Below, piece by piece: positions 8,494-17,029 of a stretch of 51,458 nucleotides of DNA (positions are counted from its first letter, which is position 1; every line of letters starts with the position of its first letter). The stretch is from Adonisia turfae CCMR0081 (GTDB taxonomy: Bacteria > Cyanobacteriota > Cyanobacteriia > Phormidesmidales > Phormidesmidaceae): contig NZ_QXHD01000004.1 in the NCBI RefSeq assembly GCF_011009555.1, positions 2,298,276-2,349,733 on the forward strand. The letters are read 5' to 3'. The notes beneath the pieces were generated by a model. That model had not been told where the DNA came from, made no database searches, and saw only the letters and a program-made list of their open reading frames with translations. A program made the translations under genes and the position numbers.

Positions 8494-9885
8494 ATGGTTT
8501 CCACACTTCCTTCTGCAAATCAAACCACTCGTTCTAGCCTTGACTACCTGGAGACTAACGGGTCTGACTCACCCAATCAGCGGCTTTTACCCCTCAGTGT
8601 TCAGGTGAATGAACAGGATCATCTGCAAGTTGGCGGGTGTGATGTCGTCGATCTAGTTAAGGAGTTTGGCTCTCCGTTATACATTCTTGATGAAGTGACG
8701 CTGCGAACGGCATGTCAGCAGTATCGTCAGGCATTTGACCAATACTATCCGGGAGAGGCTCTAGTGATGTACGCCTCAAAGGCATGGAACTGTTTGGCGG
8801 TGTGTGCGATCGCAACCCAAGAGGGCCTAGCCGTGGATGTGGTATCAGGGGGGGAACTCCTAACGGCACTAACGGCTGGCGTTAATCCAGATAAGCTTTA
8901 CTTTCACGGTAACAACAAATCCCACGGTGAGCTGCAACGAGGCATTGACGCAGGCTGCCGCATTGTTGTCGATAACTGGCATGAGCTTAAAACCCTCAGC
9001 GCGCTAGCCAGTCCGCAAACCCCCGCAACTATTCTGCTACGAATCACACCAGGCATTGAATGCCACACCCACGACTATATTCGCACCGGACACATCGATA
9101 GCAAGTTTGGCTTTGATCCCGATCAATTAGAAGAAGTCTTTACCTTCGTAGCTCAGCAGTCATCATTAGTTTGTGTTGGTCTGCATGCCCATATCGGCTC
9201 TCAAATTTTTGAGCTACAGCCCCATGAAGATTTATCTGCTGTCCTTGTAACTTGGATGGAAGCAGCAAAACGCCATGGTTTACCTATTAGCGAACTCGAT
9301 GTGGGGGGTGGCCTTGGCATTCGCTACACCGAAACCGACGATCCACCCAGCATTACTGATTGGGCACAGGTCGTTTGCGAAAACATGGTCAAAGCTTGCC
9401 AAGAGGCCAATGTGGCTTTACCCAAATTAATCTGCGAGCCAGGACGTTCTCTCATTGGCACAGCTTGTATCACCGCTTATACCATCGGCGGCCAGAAGAC
9501 TGTCCCCGGTATTCGTGCCTATGCTGCGGTAGATGGCGGTATGTCTGACAATCCTCGTCCGATTACTTATCAGTCGCTTTACCGAGTGTTAGCGGCTAAC
9601 AAAATGTCAGCCCCCCTCAGTGAAACCGTTACCTTGGCAGGTAAACACTGCGAATCGGGAGATGTGCTGATTCACGATGCCCAGCTGCCTGTTTTAGTGG
9701 CGGGCGACATCGTCGCTATTCCCGCCACTGGAGCTTACAACTACAGCATGGCTTCCAACTACAATCGCGTTCCTCGACCGGCAGCCGTATTGGTGAAAAA
9801 CGGTGAGGCCTCATTAATAGTAGAGCGAGAAACCGATGCAGACTTAATCCGCTACGACCGTCTCCCCAGCTATTTAAGGAGCTGA
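8494..9885 (+). CDS. lysA: Diaminopimelate decarboxylase
   Basis: A 463-residue PLP enzyme that makes L-lysine from meso-diaminopimelate, the last step of the DAP pathway. The alanine-racemase-like barrel carries the PLP lysine in VMYASKAWNC (about residue 93), HGNNKSHGELQRGI, VGLHAHIGSQI, DVGGGLGIRY (phosphate-binding Gly loop), ICEPGRSLIG and CESGDVL in the C-terminal beta domain. Length is normal. The N-terminal 35 residues are a variable leader. The ATG at 8494 is divergent from rimI with about 130 bp between them. No other lysine gene is adjacent. Confidence 0.97.
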   Translation: MVSTLPSANQTTRSSLDYLETNGSDSPNQRLLPLSVQVNEQDHLQVGGCDVVDLVKEFGSPLYILDEVTLRTACQQYRQAFDQYYPGEALVMYASKAWNCLAVCAIATQEGLAVDVVSGGELLTALTAGVNPDKLYFHGNNKSHGELQRGIDAGCRIVVDNWHELKTLSALASPQTPATILLRITPGIECHTHDYIRTGHIDSKFGFDPDQLEEVFTFVAQQSSLVCVGLHAHIGSQIFELQPHEDLSAVLVTWMEAAKRHGLPISELDVGGGLGIRYTETDDPPSITDWAQVVCENMVKACQEANVALPKLICEPGRSLIGTACITAYTIGGQKTVPGIRAYAAVDGGMSDNPRPITYQSLYRVLAANKMSAPLSETVTLAGKHCESGDVLIHDAQLPVLVAGDIVAIPATGAYNYSMASNYNRVPRPAAVLVKNGEASLIVERETDADLIRYDRLPSYLRS

Positions 9886-10280
9886 GCTTGGCTATCTGGC
9901 GGTCAATGGAGCTGTTGCCTAGAATAGAAGCCAAGATACATGCTGCGGGCCATCTTGGGTAGTCTTTACAGTAGCCGCCGCTTTAGCAATGAATCGTCCA
10001 CAGTTATTAACGCTATCTGTGGCGTCTTATCCTGTAAATCCTGATTTTTGAACTGGGTGCATCCTGAGATCTGCCGTGGCATCTCGTAAATGCAATTAGA
10101 GGAAGCGTTGGTTACCTTGGCAGGCCAACAACCAGGGTCCTTCTCAAAGCGATATGCAGGATACGTAGCCCCCGCTACCGTGATTAGAAGAACGGTTTGA
10201 ATGCTAAAGCCGAGCGTCTAACGCAATGTCTAACGCACTATTTAGATCCTTATATTGAAAACCCAGGTTGGGGCTGACAT
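9886..10280. other. Intergenic region between lysA and cdaA
   Basis: About 395 bp between two plus-strand genes. A 36-codon ORF from an ATG at 10090 (MQLEEALVTLAG...) is visible but has no clear ribosome binding site and no features I recognise, so I do not call it. I found no terminator-grade hairpin. Confidence 0.4.
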
Positions 10281-11135
10281 TTGCTAGGTCTGTTCATCCA
10301 TATCATCGATATTGCCCTTGTTCTCGTTCTCATCTACCTAATGTTGGTGGTTATTGGCGAGCGCCGTAACCTATGGATGATTCGAGGACTTATTGTGCTG
10401 ATGCTGGCAGCCGTTCTTAGCCATGCGCTAAAGCTATCGCTGCTTGGTTTTGTGCTGACTAATTTATCCTTTGGGGCCGCTGTGGCCATGGCCCTGATGC
10501 TACAAGCAGAAATTCGTCGATTTTTAGAACTTTTGGGACGGGGCGAACTTATTCAGCTGTTTTCTCCCACCAGTCGCCCCACATCCAGACCAGATGGTGT
10601 GATTGATGAACTGGTGGATGCCGTTCGGGAACTCTCTCAAAAACGTACGGGAGCGCTAATGATTTTAGAACTTGGCCCCCCCATTGATGAAAATGATTTC
10701 TCGGTTCCTGGAGTACGGCTGAACGCCGATCTATCCAAGGAACTGATTCAGACTATTTTCCAAACCAGTACCTTGCTCCATGACGGTGCCATTCTCATCC
10801 GTGCGTCTCGGATTGTAGCCGCCGGGGTCATTCTGCCCATTTCAGAAAGAATTGCCTCAAGACAGTTGGGGACTCGCCACAGGGCAGCCATGGGGATTAC
10901 TGAACGCATTGAAAATTGCCTGTGTATAGTCGTTTCTGAAGAAACGGGTTCTATTTCCATTGCCCAACGGGGTCGCCTGAATCGCCCCCTGACTAGCAAC
11001 CGATTGAGGGAGCTACTACAGGAACAATTCACACCGCTGGTGGAAAGCGACACTGTTGCCCCTGAATTGCTCAATCTCGGTCGTCGGTTGACCGGGCTAT
11101 GGAAATGGGCTGGGCAATTACTGGATAGACGTTAG
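10281..11135 (+). CDS. cdaA: Membrane-bound diadenylate cyclase (c-di-AMP synthase) CdaA
   Basis: A 284-residue enzyme that condenses two ATP to cyclic di-AMP, a messenger tied to potassium and osmotic balance. Three N-terminal membrane helices (about residues 3-75) precede a DAC (DisA_N) domain. That domain has the catalytic DGA at 168-170 (LLHDGAILI) and RHR at 199-201 (LGTRHRAAMG), then VVSEETGSISIAQRG. A stop codon (TGA at 10275) lies just upstream in frame, so the start must be TTG at 10281 or later; TTG keeps the first helix intact. The PedR-like gene follows 165 bp downstream. A uppS gene, which I would have expected next from other cyanobacteria, is not there. Confidence 0.93.
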   Translation: MLGLFIHIIDIALVLVLIYLMLVVIGERRNLWMIRGLIVLMLAAVLSHALKLSLLGFVLTNLSFGAAVAMALMLQAEIRRFLELLGRGELIQLFSPTSRPTSRPDGVIDELVDAVRELSQKRTGALMILELGPPIDENDFSVPGVRLNADLSKELIQTIFQTSTLLHDGAILIRASRIVAAGVILPISERIASRQLGTRHRAAMGITERIENCLCIVVSEETGSISIAQRGRLNRPLTSNRLRELLQEQFTPLVESDTVAPELLNLGRRLTGLWKWAGQLLDRR

Positions 11136-11299
11136 ATATCTGGATGTCTAGAGTTTTCCAGGTTTATTTTAGATCTCTGCTCAGGCCGTTACAAATGGGG
11201 CAGATTAAGTAAAAAAGCTAACAAACACGCCTCATCTTAAAAATGGTTATGATGTAATAAGCACTAAGCATATATACGCAGTGAGTGAAGGGTACTTCC

Positions 11300-11617
11300 A
11301 TGTCAGCCAGCCAATCTTCCCAGGAAAAAGAGCAAACTCCCTTGTCAGAACGGGAATTGCAGATTGTTGAGCTGGTTGCCGCTGGCTTAACTAATCAAGA
11401 AATCTCAACTGAGCTTGATATTAGTAAGCGCACCGTTGATAACCACATCAGTAATGTTCTAAATAAAACAGCCACCGGTAATCGGGTGGCATTGGTCCGT
11501 TGGGCTCTGAAATGGGGCAAGGTCTGTATCGATGACGTTAACTGTTGCAACCTGCCCACTACTAATGGTCATAATGATCAGCATCTCTCCAATGGCCAGC
11601 AGGAGCTAGTGTCTTAA
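11300..11617 (+). CDS. pedR: Small LuxR-type regulator, PedR-like
   Basis: A 105-residue protein that is nearly all LuxR-type helix-turn-helix: PLSERELQIVELVAAGLTNQEISTELDISKRTVDNHISNVL, then RVALVRWALKWGKVC and a Cys pair in DDVNCCNLP. No receiver domain is present. This matches my memory of PedR, the small cyanobacterial regulator whose activity depends on thioredoxin through a conserved Cys after the HTH. The Cys in GKVC is a candidate for that role. I choose the ATG at 11300 because GAAGGG lies 7-9 nt upstream; the GTG at 11285 would overlap that site. Family membership is sure, the PedR assignment less so. Confidence 0.7.
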   Translation: MSASQSSQEKEQTPLSERELQIVELVAAGLTNQEISTELDISKRTVDNHISNVLNKTATGNRVALVRWALKWGKVCIDDVNCCNLPTTNGHNDQHLSNGQQELVS

Positions 11618-11740
11618 ACCAAAGTTGCCATCTGTGGTCTTTTCTGCACAAAAATCTAATTCTGGTTGTGGATAAAGTTTAAGCTGGCGATCATTTGATA
11701 GGGTGGGCAATGCCCACTGCAAATTTTTAACAGTTCACTA

Positions 11741-13021
11741 ATGAGCAATATCCAGGCACTGCGAGGTACCCGTGACATTCTGCCCGATGAGGTAACGGTG
11801 TGGCAGCATGTGGAATCAGTAGCTCGTGATATTCTCAATCGCGCTGCCTATCGAGAAATTCGCCCACCCATGTTTGAGCAAACAGAGTTGTTTGCTCGGG
11901 GCATTGGTGAGGCCACCGATGTCGTTGGTAAGGAAATGTACTCCTTTGAAGATCGGGGGGGACGTTCCATTACACTGCGGCCAGAAATTACTGCTGGTCT
12001 TGTGCGGGCCTTTATTGGTAATAAGTTGTACGCGAGCGGCGGTGTACAGCGTCTATGGCATACGGGGCCAGCCTTTCGTTATGAGCGTCCTCAAAAAGGG
12101 CGGCAGCGACAGTTTCATCAGCTAGATGTAGAAATTTTGGGTAGTCGCGATCCACGGGCGGATGTGGAGGTAATTGCGATCGCAACCGACATCCTCCAAA
12201 GTCTGGGTTTAAAGTCTCTGACCTTGGATCTCAACTCAGTCGGTAGCGGAGCCGATCGCCAAGTCTATCGCGATGCTTTAGTGAACTACCTCACCCCTTA
12301 CAGAGATGAACTTGACGGTGATTCCCAAGCTCGCCTAACGCGAAACCCCCTGCGTATTCTGGATAGTAAAGACAGTCGCACCCAGGAAATTGTCAACGAT
12401 GCCCCCAGTTTGCTGGATCATCTGAGTGATGATTCCCAGCGTCACTTTAACCAGGTGCAACAGCAGCTCAGTGCCCTGGGCATTGACTTCACTATTAATC
12501 CTCGGTTAGTGCGAGGTCTCGACTACTATACCCACACTGCCTTTGAAATTATGTCAGCGGATCTTGGAGCCCAGGCTACAGTCTGCGGTGGTGGTCGCTA
12601 TGATGGTTTAGTCCAACAATTGGGCGGCCCAGACGTTCCAGCCATTGGCTTTGCCATTGGTTTAGAACGACTCACCATTTTACTTCAGCAACTGCAAAGT
12701 ACACCGGTCCCTGCCTTAGATTTCTACATCGTTTCCCGAGGTGAAAAAGCAGAGCCTGCGACTACAGTGCTTGCTCAGAAGCTTCGCCATGCAGGATTTT
12801 CGGTAGAAATCGACTTGAGTGCTAGTGCCTTTGGTAAACAGTTTAAGCGGGCTGATCGCAGCGGCGCTATTGGCTGTTTGATTCTGGGGGACGCCGAAGC
12901 TGAAGCGAACACTGTACAGCTAAAGTGGCTGAGTTCGGGAGACCAGTCAGAACTGTCTCAAACTGATTTAATTAGACAGGCTGACAGTCTAAAAAACAAA
13001 CTTGCAACCTTGCGCCAGTAA
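11741..13021 (+). CDS. hisS: Histidyl-tRNA synthetase
   Basis: A 426-residue class II aminoacyl-tRNA synthetase charging tRNA-His. Motifs present: N-terminal ALRGTRDILPDE, motif 1 region (YREIRPPMFEQTELF), ITLRPEITAGLVRA, motif 2 FRYERPQKGRQRQFHQLDVE, the HisS-specific LVRGLDYYTHTAFEI, GGGRYDGL and motif 3 AIGFAIGLERLTIL, followed by an anticodon-binding domain (about 325-425). Length is standard. The start is the ATG at 11741. A small palindrome (GTGGGCA-A-TGCCCAC, 11703-11717) lies in the leader. A GNAT gene follows 60 bp after the stop. Confidence 0.97.
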   Translation: MSNIQALRGTRDILPDEVTVWQHVESVARDILNRAAYREIRPPMFEQTELFARGIGEATDVVGKEMYSFEDRGGRSITLRPEITAGLVRAFIGNKLYASGGVQRLWHTGPAFRYERPQKGRQRQFHQLDVEILGSRDPRADVEVIAIATDILQSLGLKSLTLDLNSVGSGADRQVYRDALVNYLTPYRDELDGDSQARLTRNPLRILDSKDSRTQEIVNDAPSLLDHLSDDSQRHFNQVQQQLSALGIDFTINPRLVRGLDYYTHTAFEIMSADLGAQATVCGGGRYDGLVQQLGGPDVPAIGFAIGLERLTILLQQLQSTPVPALDFYIVSRGEKAEPATTVLAQKLRHAGFSVEIDLSASAFGKQFKRADRSGAIGCLILGDAEAEANTVQLKWLSSGDQSELSQTDLIRQADSLKNKLATLRQ

Positions 13022-13048
13022 TAAAATTAGATCTATTAGCCCATGTAT

Positions 13049-13068
13049 AGACGTTGCAGGCAACGTCT
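13049..13068. repeat. Short perfect hairpin after hisS
   Basis: AGACGTTGC-AG-GCAACGTCT, nine paired bases with a 2-nt centre, 27 bp after the hisS stop and 12 bp before the next ATG. There is no T-run, so termination is doubtful; it may shape the leader of the GNAT mRNA. Confidence 0.5.
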
Positions 13069-13080
13069 CTTCACCCATTT

Positions 13081-13638
13081 ATGTCAAGACTAGAGGTCAC
13101 CACCACCTATCTAGAAATGCTGTCCGTGAGTCAGATTAACCCTGCCTCGCCCACGCACATCACCCTGACAGAAGCTGTTGTCCCATGTCCAGAATTCCAA
13201 CGATTCCTTTACACCGCAGTGGGAGGATCATGGTACTGGATGGACCGCCTGCGTTGGACCTACCAACAGTGGGCCGATTATCTCAACCAAGAGTCCGTTT
13301 GTGTCTGGGTTGGCTATGTCAACGGTGTACCAGCAGGCTACTTTGAGCTGTCAAAACAACCCGATCTCAGTGCCAAAATTGAGTATTTTGGTCTCTTGCC
13401 TCAATTTATTGGTCAAGGCCACGGGGGCTATCTTCTAACCCTGGCTCTCAAAACAGCCTGGGAACTCACCTCAACACGGGTCTGGGTGCATACCAACTCC
13501 ATTGATGGTCCCCATGCCCTAAAAAATTATCAGGCGCGGGGGTTGGTCATTTATGACCAACAGCAACATATTTTTGACTTGCCCCAAAGCTCACCAGGGC
13601 CATGGCCTGGAGCCCGTAGCCCTCACCAAAAGCACTAG
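13081..13638 (+). CDS. GNAT family N-acetyltransferase
   Basis: About 185 residues with GNAT features: VWVGYVNGVPAGYFELS (strands 3-4), KIEYFGLLPQFIGQGHGGYLLTLAL (acetyl-CoA pyrophosphate loop QGHGGY), VWVHTNSIDGPHALKNYQARGL (motif B). The YWMDRLRWTYQQWADYL segment before the core is typical of a cyanobacterial and proteobacterial subgroup. The substrate is unknown. I start at the ATG at 13081; a TTG at 13054 in frame would put the start inside the hairpin at 13049-13068. The C-terminal 25 residues (Pro/Gly/His-rich) look unstructured. It may be cotranscribed with hisS. Confidence 0.85.
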   Translation: MSRLEVTTTYLEMLSVSQINPASPTHITLTEAVVPCPEFQRFLYTAVGGSWYWMDRLRWTYQQWADYLNQESVCVWVGYVNGVPAGYFELSKQPDLSAKIEYFGLLPQFIGQGHGGYLLTLALKTAWELTSTRVWVHTNSIDGPHALKNYQARGLVIYDQQQHIFDLPQSSPGPWPGARSPHQKH

Positions 13639-13758
13639 GCACAATTCCTTCAGAGACAATTACTCCAGAGACAATTACTAAGAAATATCCTCACTTCCGT
13701 CACAGGCTCCAATGGCGATGCTAGCGTAAACGGAATCAAAGGCTAATTTAGAGTGTCC

Positions 13759-14460
13759 ATGGCCCAAGATCCATCTAACGATATATCCGATAACTCTCCT
13801 CAGACCCCATTAAACCAGCCTAAAAATCGTTCAGAGCTGGTAAATTTTATCGCAGCCGCTCGCAGTCGGGGAGCCTCCGATGAGTTTATTAGTAGCCTAC
13901 TACGCAATTTTGGTTGGCCCCAAAGAGAGATTGAGCGTGCCTATTTTGTCGTCTATGAAGAATTCGTGGGCATGCCCATTCCTGCGCCCTCGGGTGGTCA
14001 AGGGGAAGCAGCGCGAGATGCCTTTATCTATCTGCTTTCGTTTGTCACGTTAGGAATTTGGACCCAAGCACTGGGAGAAATTGGGTTTATCTTGATCAAT
14101 CACGTCATCCCAGATCCCTTAAGCCGTTCCTATGGCGACTCATCGTTTCAGGTGGCCTTTTGTCTAGCCCGTCTGTTGGTGGCCTATCCGGTATATCTGC
14201 TATTGATGCGCAGAATTCTCAAGGACCTGTCTGTATATCGCGAAAAAACCTACTCCGGTGTCCGCAAATGGCTCACCTATATTGCCCTACTCATCGTTGC
14301 ATTGGTGGGCATCGGTACCTTAATGGCGTTTCTCACTTCGTTTTTGCGCGGCGAATTAACTCCACGGTTTTTGCTCAAAGTGCTGATTATTTTAGTCATT
14401 GACGGCAGCGTCTTAGCATATTACTACCAATGGGTTCAACGACGTCCAGCTCAGATTTAA
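13759..14460 (+). CDS. DUF5671-type membrane protein
   Basis: About 233 residues. A soluble N-terminal domain (RSELVNFIAAARSRGASDEFISSLLRNFGW, about 25-60) resembles a small helical module. It is followed by four hydrophobic helices starting at EAARDAFIYLLSFVTLGIW, the pattern of DUF5671 proteins. The last helix (VLIILVIDGSVLAYYY) ends the protein. Function is unknown; cytoplasmic-membrane location is inferred. I chose the ATG at 13759; GTG at 13753 in frame is equally possible. The next gene begins 18 bp after the stop, suggesting an operon. Confidence 0.75.
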   Translation: MAQDPSNDISDNSPQTPLNQPKNRSELVNFIAAARSRGASDEFISSLLRNFGWPQREIERAYFVVYEEFVGMPIPAPSGGQGEAARDAFIYLLSFVTLGIWTQALGEIGFILINHVIPDPLSRSYGDSSFQVAFCLARLLVAYPVYLLLMRRILKDLSVYREKTYSGVRKWLTYIALLIVALVGIGTLMAFLTSFLRGELTPRFLLKVLIILVIDGSVLAYYYQWVQRRPAQI

Positions 14461-14478
14461 CTCAACGTCTACCGTCAG

Positions 14479-14931
14479 ATGGGCTATGCCCACCTCGCTT
14501 TGCAAACTATGAACCATTCAGCATTTGATCGTACCTTTGCCACCCTCGCTACTGTGGCTGTCGCTGCTGGTGCAGCGGCTGGTTTTTGGGTGTTGGGCAC
14601 ACCAGGTCAGCAGCGTCTGATCATGAGTGACCGACAGCGATTGGAAGATTTGAATGCGATCGCAAATACCCTTTATTGGCAAAATCAAGACCAGGAAGAA
14701 TACGTCCTACCCGACACCCTAAACCCGGATGATCAGCGTCAAGATCCCATTACTCAAGAGCCCTATGGCTATAGCAAAGTTGACGAGAGTCTATACCAGC
14801 TCTGCGCTAATTTTGCCACCGATAGCAGCACCCACAAGTTAGCCAATGCCAATAACGAAAACTGGCAACACCCTGAAGGATTTCACTGCTTCGAATTAGA
14901 AATTAGTCAACAGCCCCCCTCTCTCTATTAA
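14479..14931 (+). CDS. Hypothetical exported or membrane-anchored protein
   Basis: A 150-residue protein (140 if the second ATG at 14509 is used, which places MNHSAFDRTF just before the hydrophobic segment). One N-terminal hydrophobic helix (TLATVAVAAGAAAGFWVLG) is followed by a soluble domain with DRQRLEDLNAIANTLYWQ, YVLPDTLNPDDQRQDPITQEPYGYSKVDESLYQLCANF and HPEGFHCFELEI. The last part resembles pilin-like or pseudopilin minor proteins, in which an N-terminal helix carries a small beta-rich head with two Cys. I cannot name the family. It follows the DUF5671 gene by 18 bp and probably acts with it. Confidence 0.65.
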   Translation: MGYAHLALQTMNHSAFDRTFATLATVAVAAGAAAGFWVLGTPGQQRLIMSDRQRLEDLNAIANTLYWQNQDQEEYVLPDTLNPDDQRQDPITQEPYGYSKVDESLYQLCANFATDSSTHKLANANNENWQHPEGFHCFELEISQQPPSLY

Positions 14932-15101
14932 CCATTTCAAGATTAGAGAAATTAGACAATCTATGGCATGATCCAAAGCCATCACGACAGGTTCAGCCGA
15001 TTTTCAGGAGATTTTCAGCTGTGTAGGCGTTAATAACAGCAGCCTAACCGCCTAAAATCAGACCTCTATCTCACCCCTTCGTTTTCTTCTAGGAGAATTA
15101 C

Positions 15102-16070
15102 ATGAGCTACCTTGAAACCACAGCTAAGTTCTATAGTGACGTGGCCGAAGACCCCATGGTAGGACTGTGCTGTGTTCAGAGCACCCCATTGCAGCTACCG
15201 GACTTAAATGTTCCTACCCTGATGCAGGAAATGAACTACGGTTGCGGTACAACCGTCCATCCGTCCGAATTATCCGGTGACCCTACCGTGCTCTATGTTG
15301 GCGTTGGTGGTGGCATTGAAGCCTTACAATTTGCCTACTTTTCACGGCGGCCCCAGGGGGTCATTGCTGTGGATCCTGTAGATGCGATGAGGGATGCAGC
15401 CCAGCGCAACCTAGCCATCGCTGCCGAAGAAAACGACTGGTTTGACCCCAGCTTTGTCGACATTCGTAAAGGTGATGCATTCGATTTGCCCATCCCCGAC
15501 AATTCCGTCGATGTGATGGCACAGAACTGTCTGTTCAACATTTTTGAACCGGCGGATCTAGTGCGGGCTCTAAAAGAAGCCTATCGAGTGATTAAACCTG
15601 GCGGTCGTTTGGTCATGAGTGATCCCATTGCCACCCGCCCAATCCCCCCCCACTTGCAAGCAGACGAACGGTTGCGGGCTCTATGCCTGTCGGGAGCCCT
15701 CACCTATAACGAGTATATTCAGGCTTTAATTGACACGGGGTTTGGCCAGGTGGAAATCCGAGCCCGTCGCCCCTACCGTCTACTGGGTAAAGAAACCTAC
15801 AACCTAGATCAACCCCTATTGCTAGAAAGCTTAGACTCAGTTGCGTTCAAGGTTCCCCTTCCTCCTGATGGAGCCTGTGTCTTTACTGGCAAAACAGCTG
15901 TCTATGCTGGCACAGAAGAGTACCTTGACGATCAGTCCGGACATATCATGCAGCCAGGCATTCCCCTGGCAGTATGCGATAAAACTGCAGCTAACCTGGC
16001 CAGCAAGTTCCCTAATGAGATTGTTTTAACCCCATCCACCTGGTTCTATGACGGAGGGGGGTGTTGCTAA
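15102..16070 (+). CDS. arsM: Arsenite methyltransferase, arsenosugar-type ArsM
   Basis: A 322-residue SAM-dependent methyltransferase that would convert arsenite to methylated arsenicals. The SAM motif is VLYVGVGGGIEAL (about 63-75), then IAVDPVDAM, and NSVDVMAQNCLFNIF. Candidate arsenic-binding cysteines are C23-C24 (VGLCCVQ), C48 (MNYGCGTT), the Cys in NCLF, the Cys in RLRALCLSG and the terminal GGGCC. MNYGCGTT and the overall layout fit the ArsM subgroup linked to arsenosugar synthesis. The radical-SAM partner (ArsS) is not in this window. A strong Shine-Dalgarno (AGGAGA) precedes the ATG. The stop overlaps the convergent PEP-CTERM gene by 4 bp. Confidence 0.88.
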   Translation: MSYLETTAKFYSDVAEDPMVGLCCVQSTPLQLPDLNVPTLMQEMNYGCGTTVHPSELSGDPTVLYVGVGGGIEALQFAYFSRRPQGVIAVDPVDAMRDAAQRNLAIAAEENDWFDPSFVDIRKGDAFDLPIPDNSVDVMAQNCLFNIFEPADLVRALKEAYRVIKPGGRLVMSDPIATRPIPPHLQADERLRALCLSGALTYNEYIQALIDTGFGQVEIRARRPYRLLGKETYNLDQPLLLESLDSVAFKVPLPPDGACVFTGKTAVYAGTEEYLDDQSGHIMQPGIPLAVCDKTAANLASKFPNEIVLTPSTWFYDGGGCC

Positions 16071-16639
16071 CCTAGACGGCGCGTTAGCCAGCAGCCACAG
16101 CCCACTGTGGCAAAGCCTAACCAAACAGACGGCTCTGGCACCGACTGCCTATTTGGACTAGTCGAGTTGGGGGGCAATGCATGATTAACAGTATCTCCTC
16201 GGTAAAGATTTGCCCCCACAACATATCCAAATTCATTGTTGTCAATCGCAAATCCATCCACTGCGACATCGTTAATAAGCGGAATTTCCGCAGGGTTATT
16301 ACCTAAACGAGAAACGATATAGGTGATACCCATAAACTGGCCATCTTGAAAGTTGACTTTTGGAGAGTTGGCATCAATATCTAAAACATCATTGTCATCA
16401 GTAAATATGATGCCACCAAAATCAAAGATAATTGACGTAGGCCGAACCGTTTCGTAACTCTCTTTCAGTAAATTCGTGACATCAACGGATGTTAACCCTA
16501 TATAGCGCTCTCCTGCGAGGGGGCCGGATGTAACATCTACAGTGAAGTCATAGGAAACAGTGTGAGCAAAAGCTACTTGTGCCTTAAAGAATGTCAATAT
16601 GGCAGTTGTTGCCGCCATCAAACAAACGCGATTCATCAT
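16067..16639 (-). CDS. PEP-CTERM sorting domain protein
   Basis: A 190-residue exported protein. The N-terminus has a signal peptide (MMNRVCLMAATTAILTFF... ending near VAFAHT). The middle is beta-rich (VSYDFTVDVTSGPLAGERYIGLTSVD, SIIFDFGGIIF, NNEFGYVVGANLYRG). The C-terminus has the tripartite sorting signal SVPEPSVWLGFATVGCGCWLTRRLG: VPEP, a hydrophobic helix and an Arg cluster. Such proteins are processed by exosortase and exported to the surface or matrix. It converges on arsM with a 4-bp overlap of the coding ends (16067-16070). The ligand or role is unknown. Confidence 0.85.
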   Translation of the reverse strand: MMNRVCLMAATTAILTFFKAQVAFAHTVSYDFTVDVTSGPLAGERYIGLTSVDVTNLLKESYETVRPTSIIFDFGGIIFTDDNDVLDIDANSPKVNFQDGQFMGITYIVSRLGNNPAEIPLINDVAVDGFAIDNNEFGYVVGANLYRGDTVNHALPPNSTSPNRQSVPEPSVWLGFATVGCGCWLTRRLG

Positions 16640-17029
16640 GACAAGATTACCTTAGCTCAGTCAATTTATGGTCTCTAAACATCTTTAAATCCTGTATGTA
16701 TACCCTAAAGGAGAGTCATAACAAAAACGCCAGTAACAACAAGGAAATTTGATGAGTGTTTACTTAAACTTGTAGTCAACTATTCTGAAAAATTGCGGAC
16801 TTGAAAAACAAGAGGTAGTCCAACAAAAGATATTAAGTACTATTTTTTTCAGCCTAATGTCGGATTACATAATAGTTGTGGCAGTCATGAAGCCCTGGGC
16901 GTACTATTGAACTGTTGGCAAACAAATCTGCCTTGTGTCTAGCAACAGCTATGTGCGCCAAGCTATAAGTTCTGAGCGGCACCGTAGATCTCAGGGCTAT
17001 GTATTCCATCGATAAAACAATGACGAACA
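16640..17029. other. Divergent intergenic region upstream of sdhB
   Basis: About 390 bp between the PEP-CTERM gene (minus) and sdhB (plus), which must carry both promoters. I see no RNA gene, long palindrome or extra ORF. The sdhB ATG at 17030 has no strong Shine-Dalgarno. Confidence 0.45.

Noticed and set aside
10090..10200. 36-codon ORF between lysA and cdaA
   Set aside because: No binding site, no hydrophobic or motif structure, and it ends before cdaA without clear meaning.
14932..15101. Possible riboswitch upstream of arsM (TAGGCG/CGCCTA pairing)
   Set aside because: Only a 6-bp pairing with a long loop; no known riboswitch core is visible.
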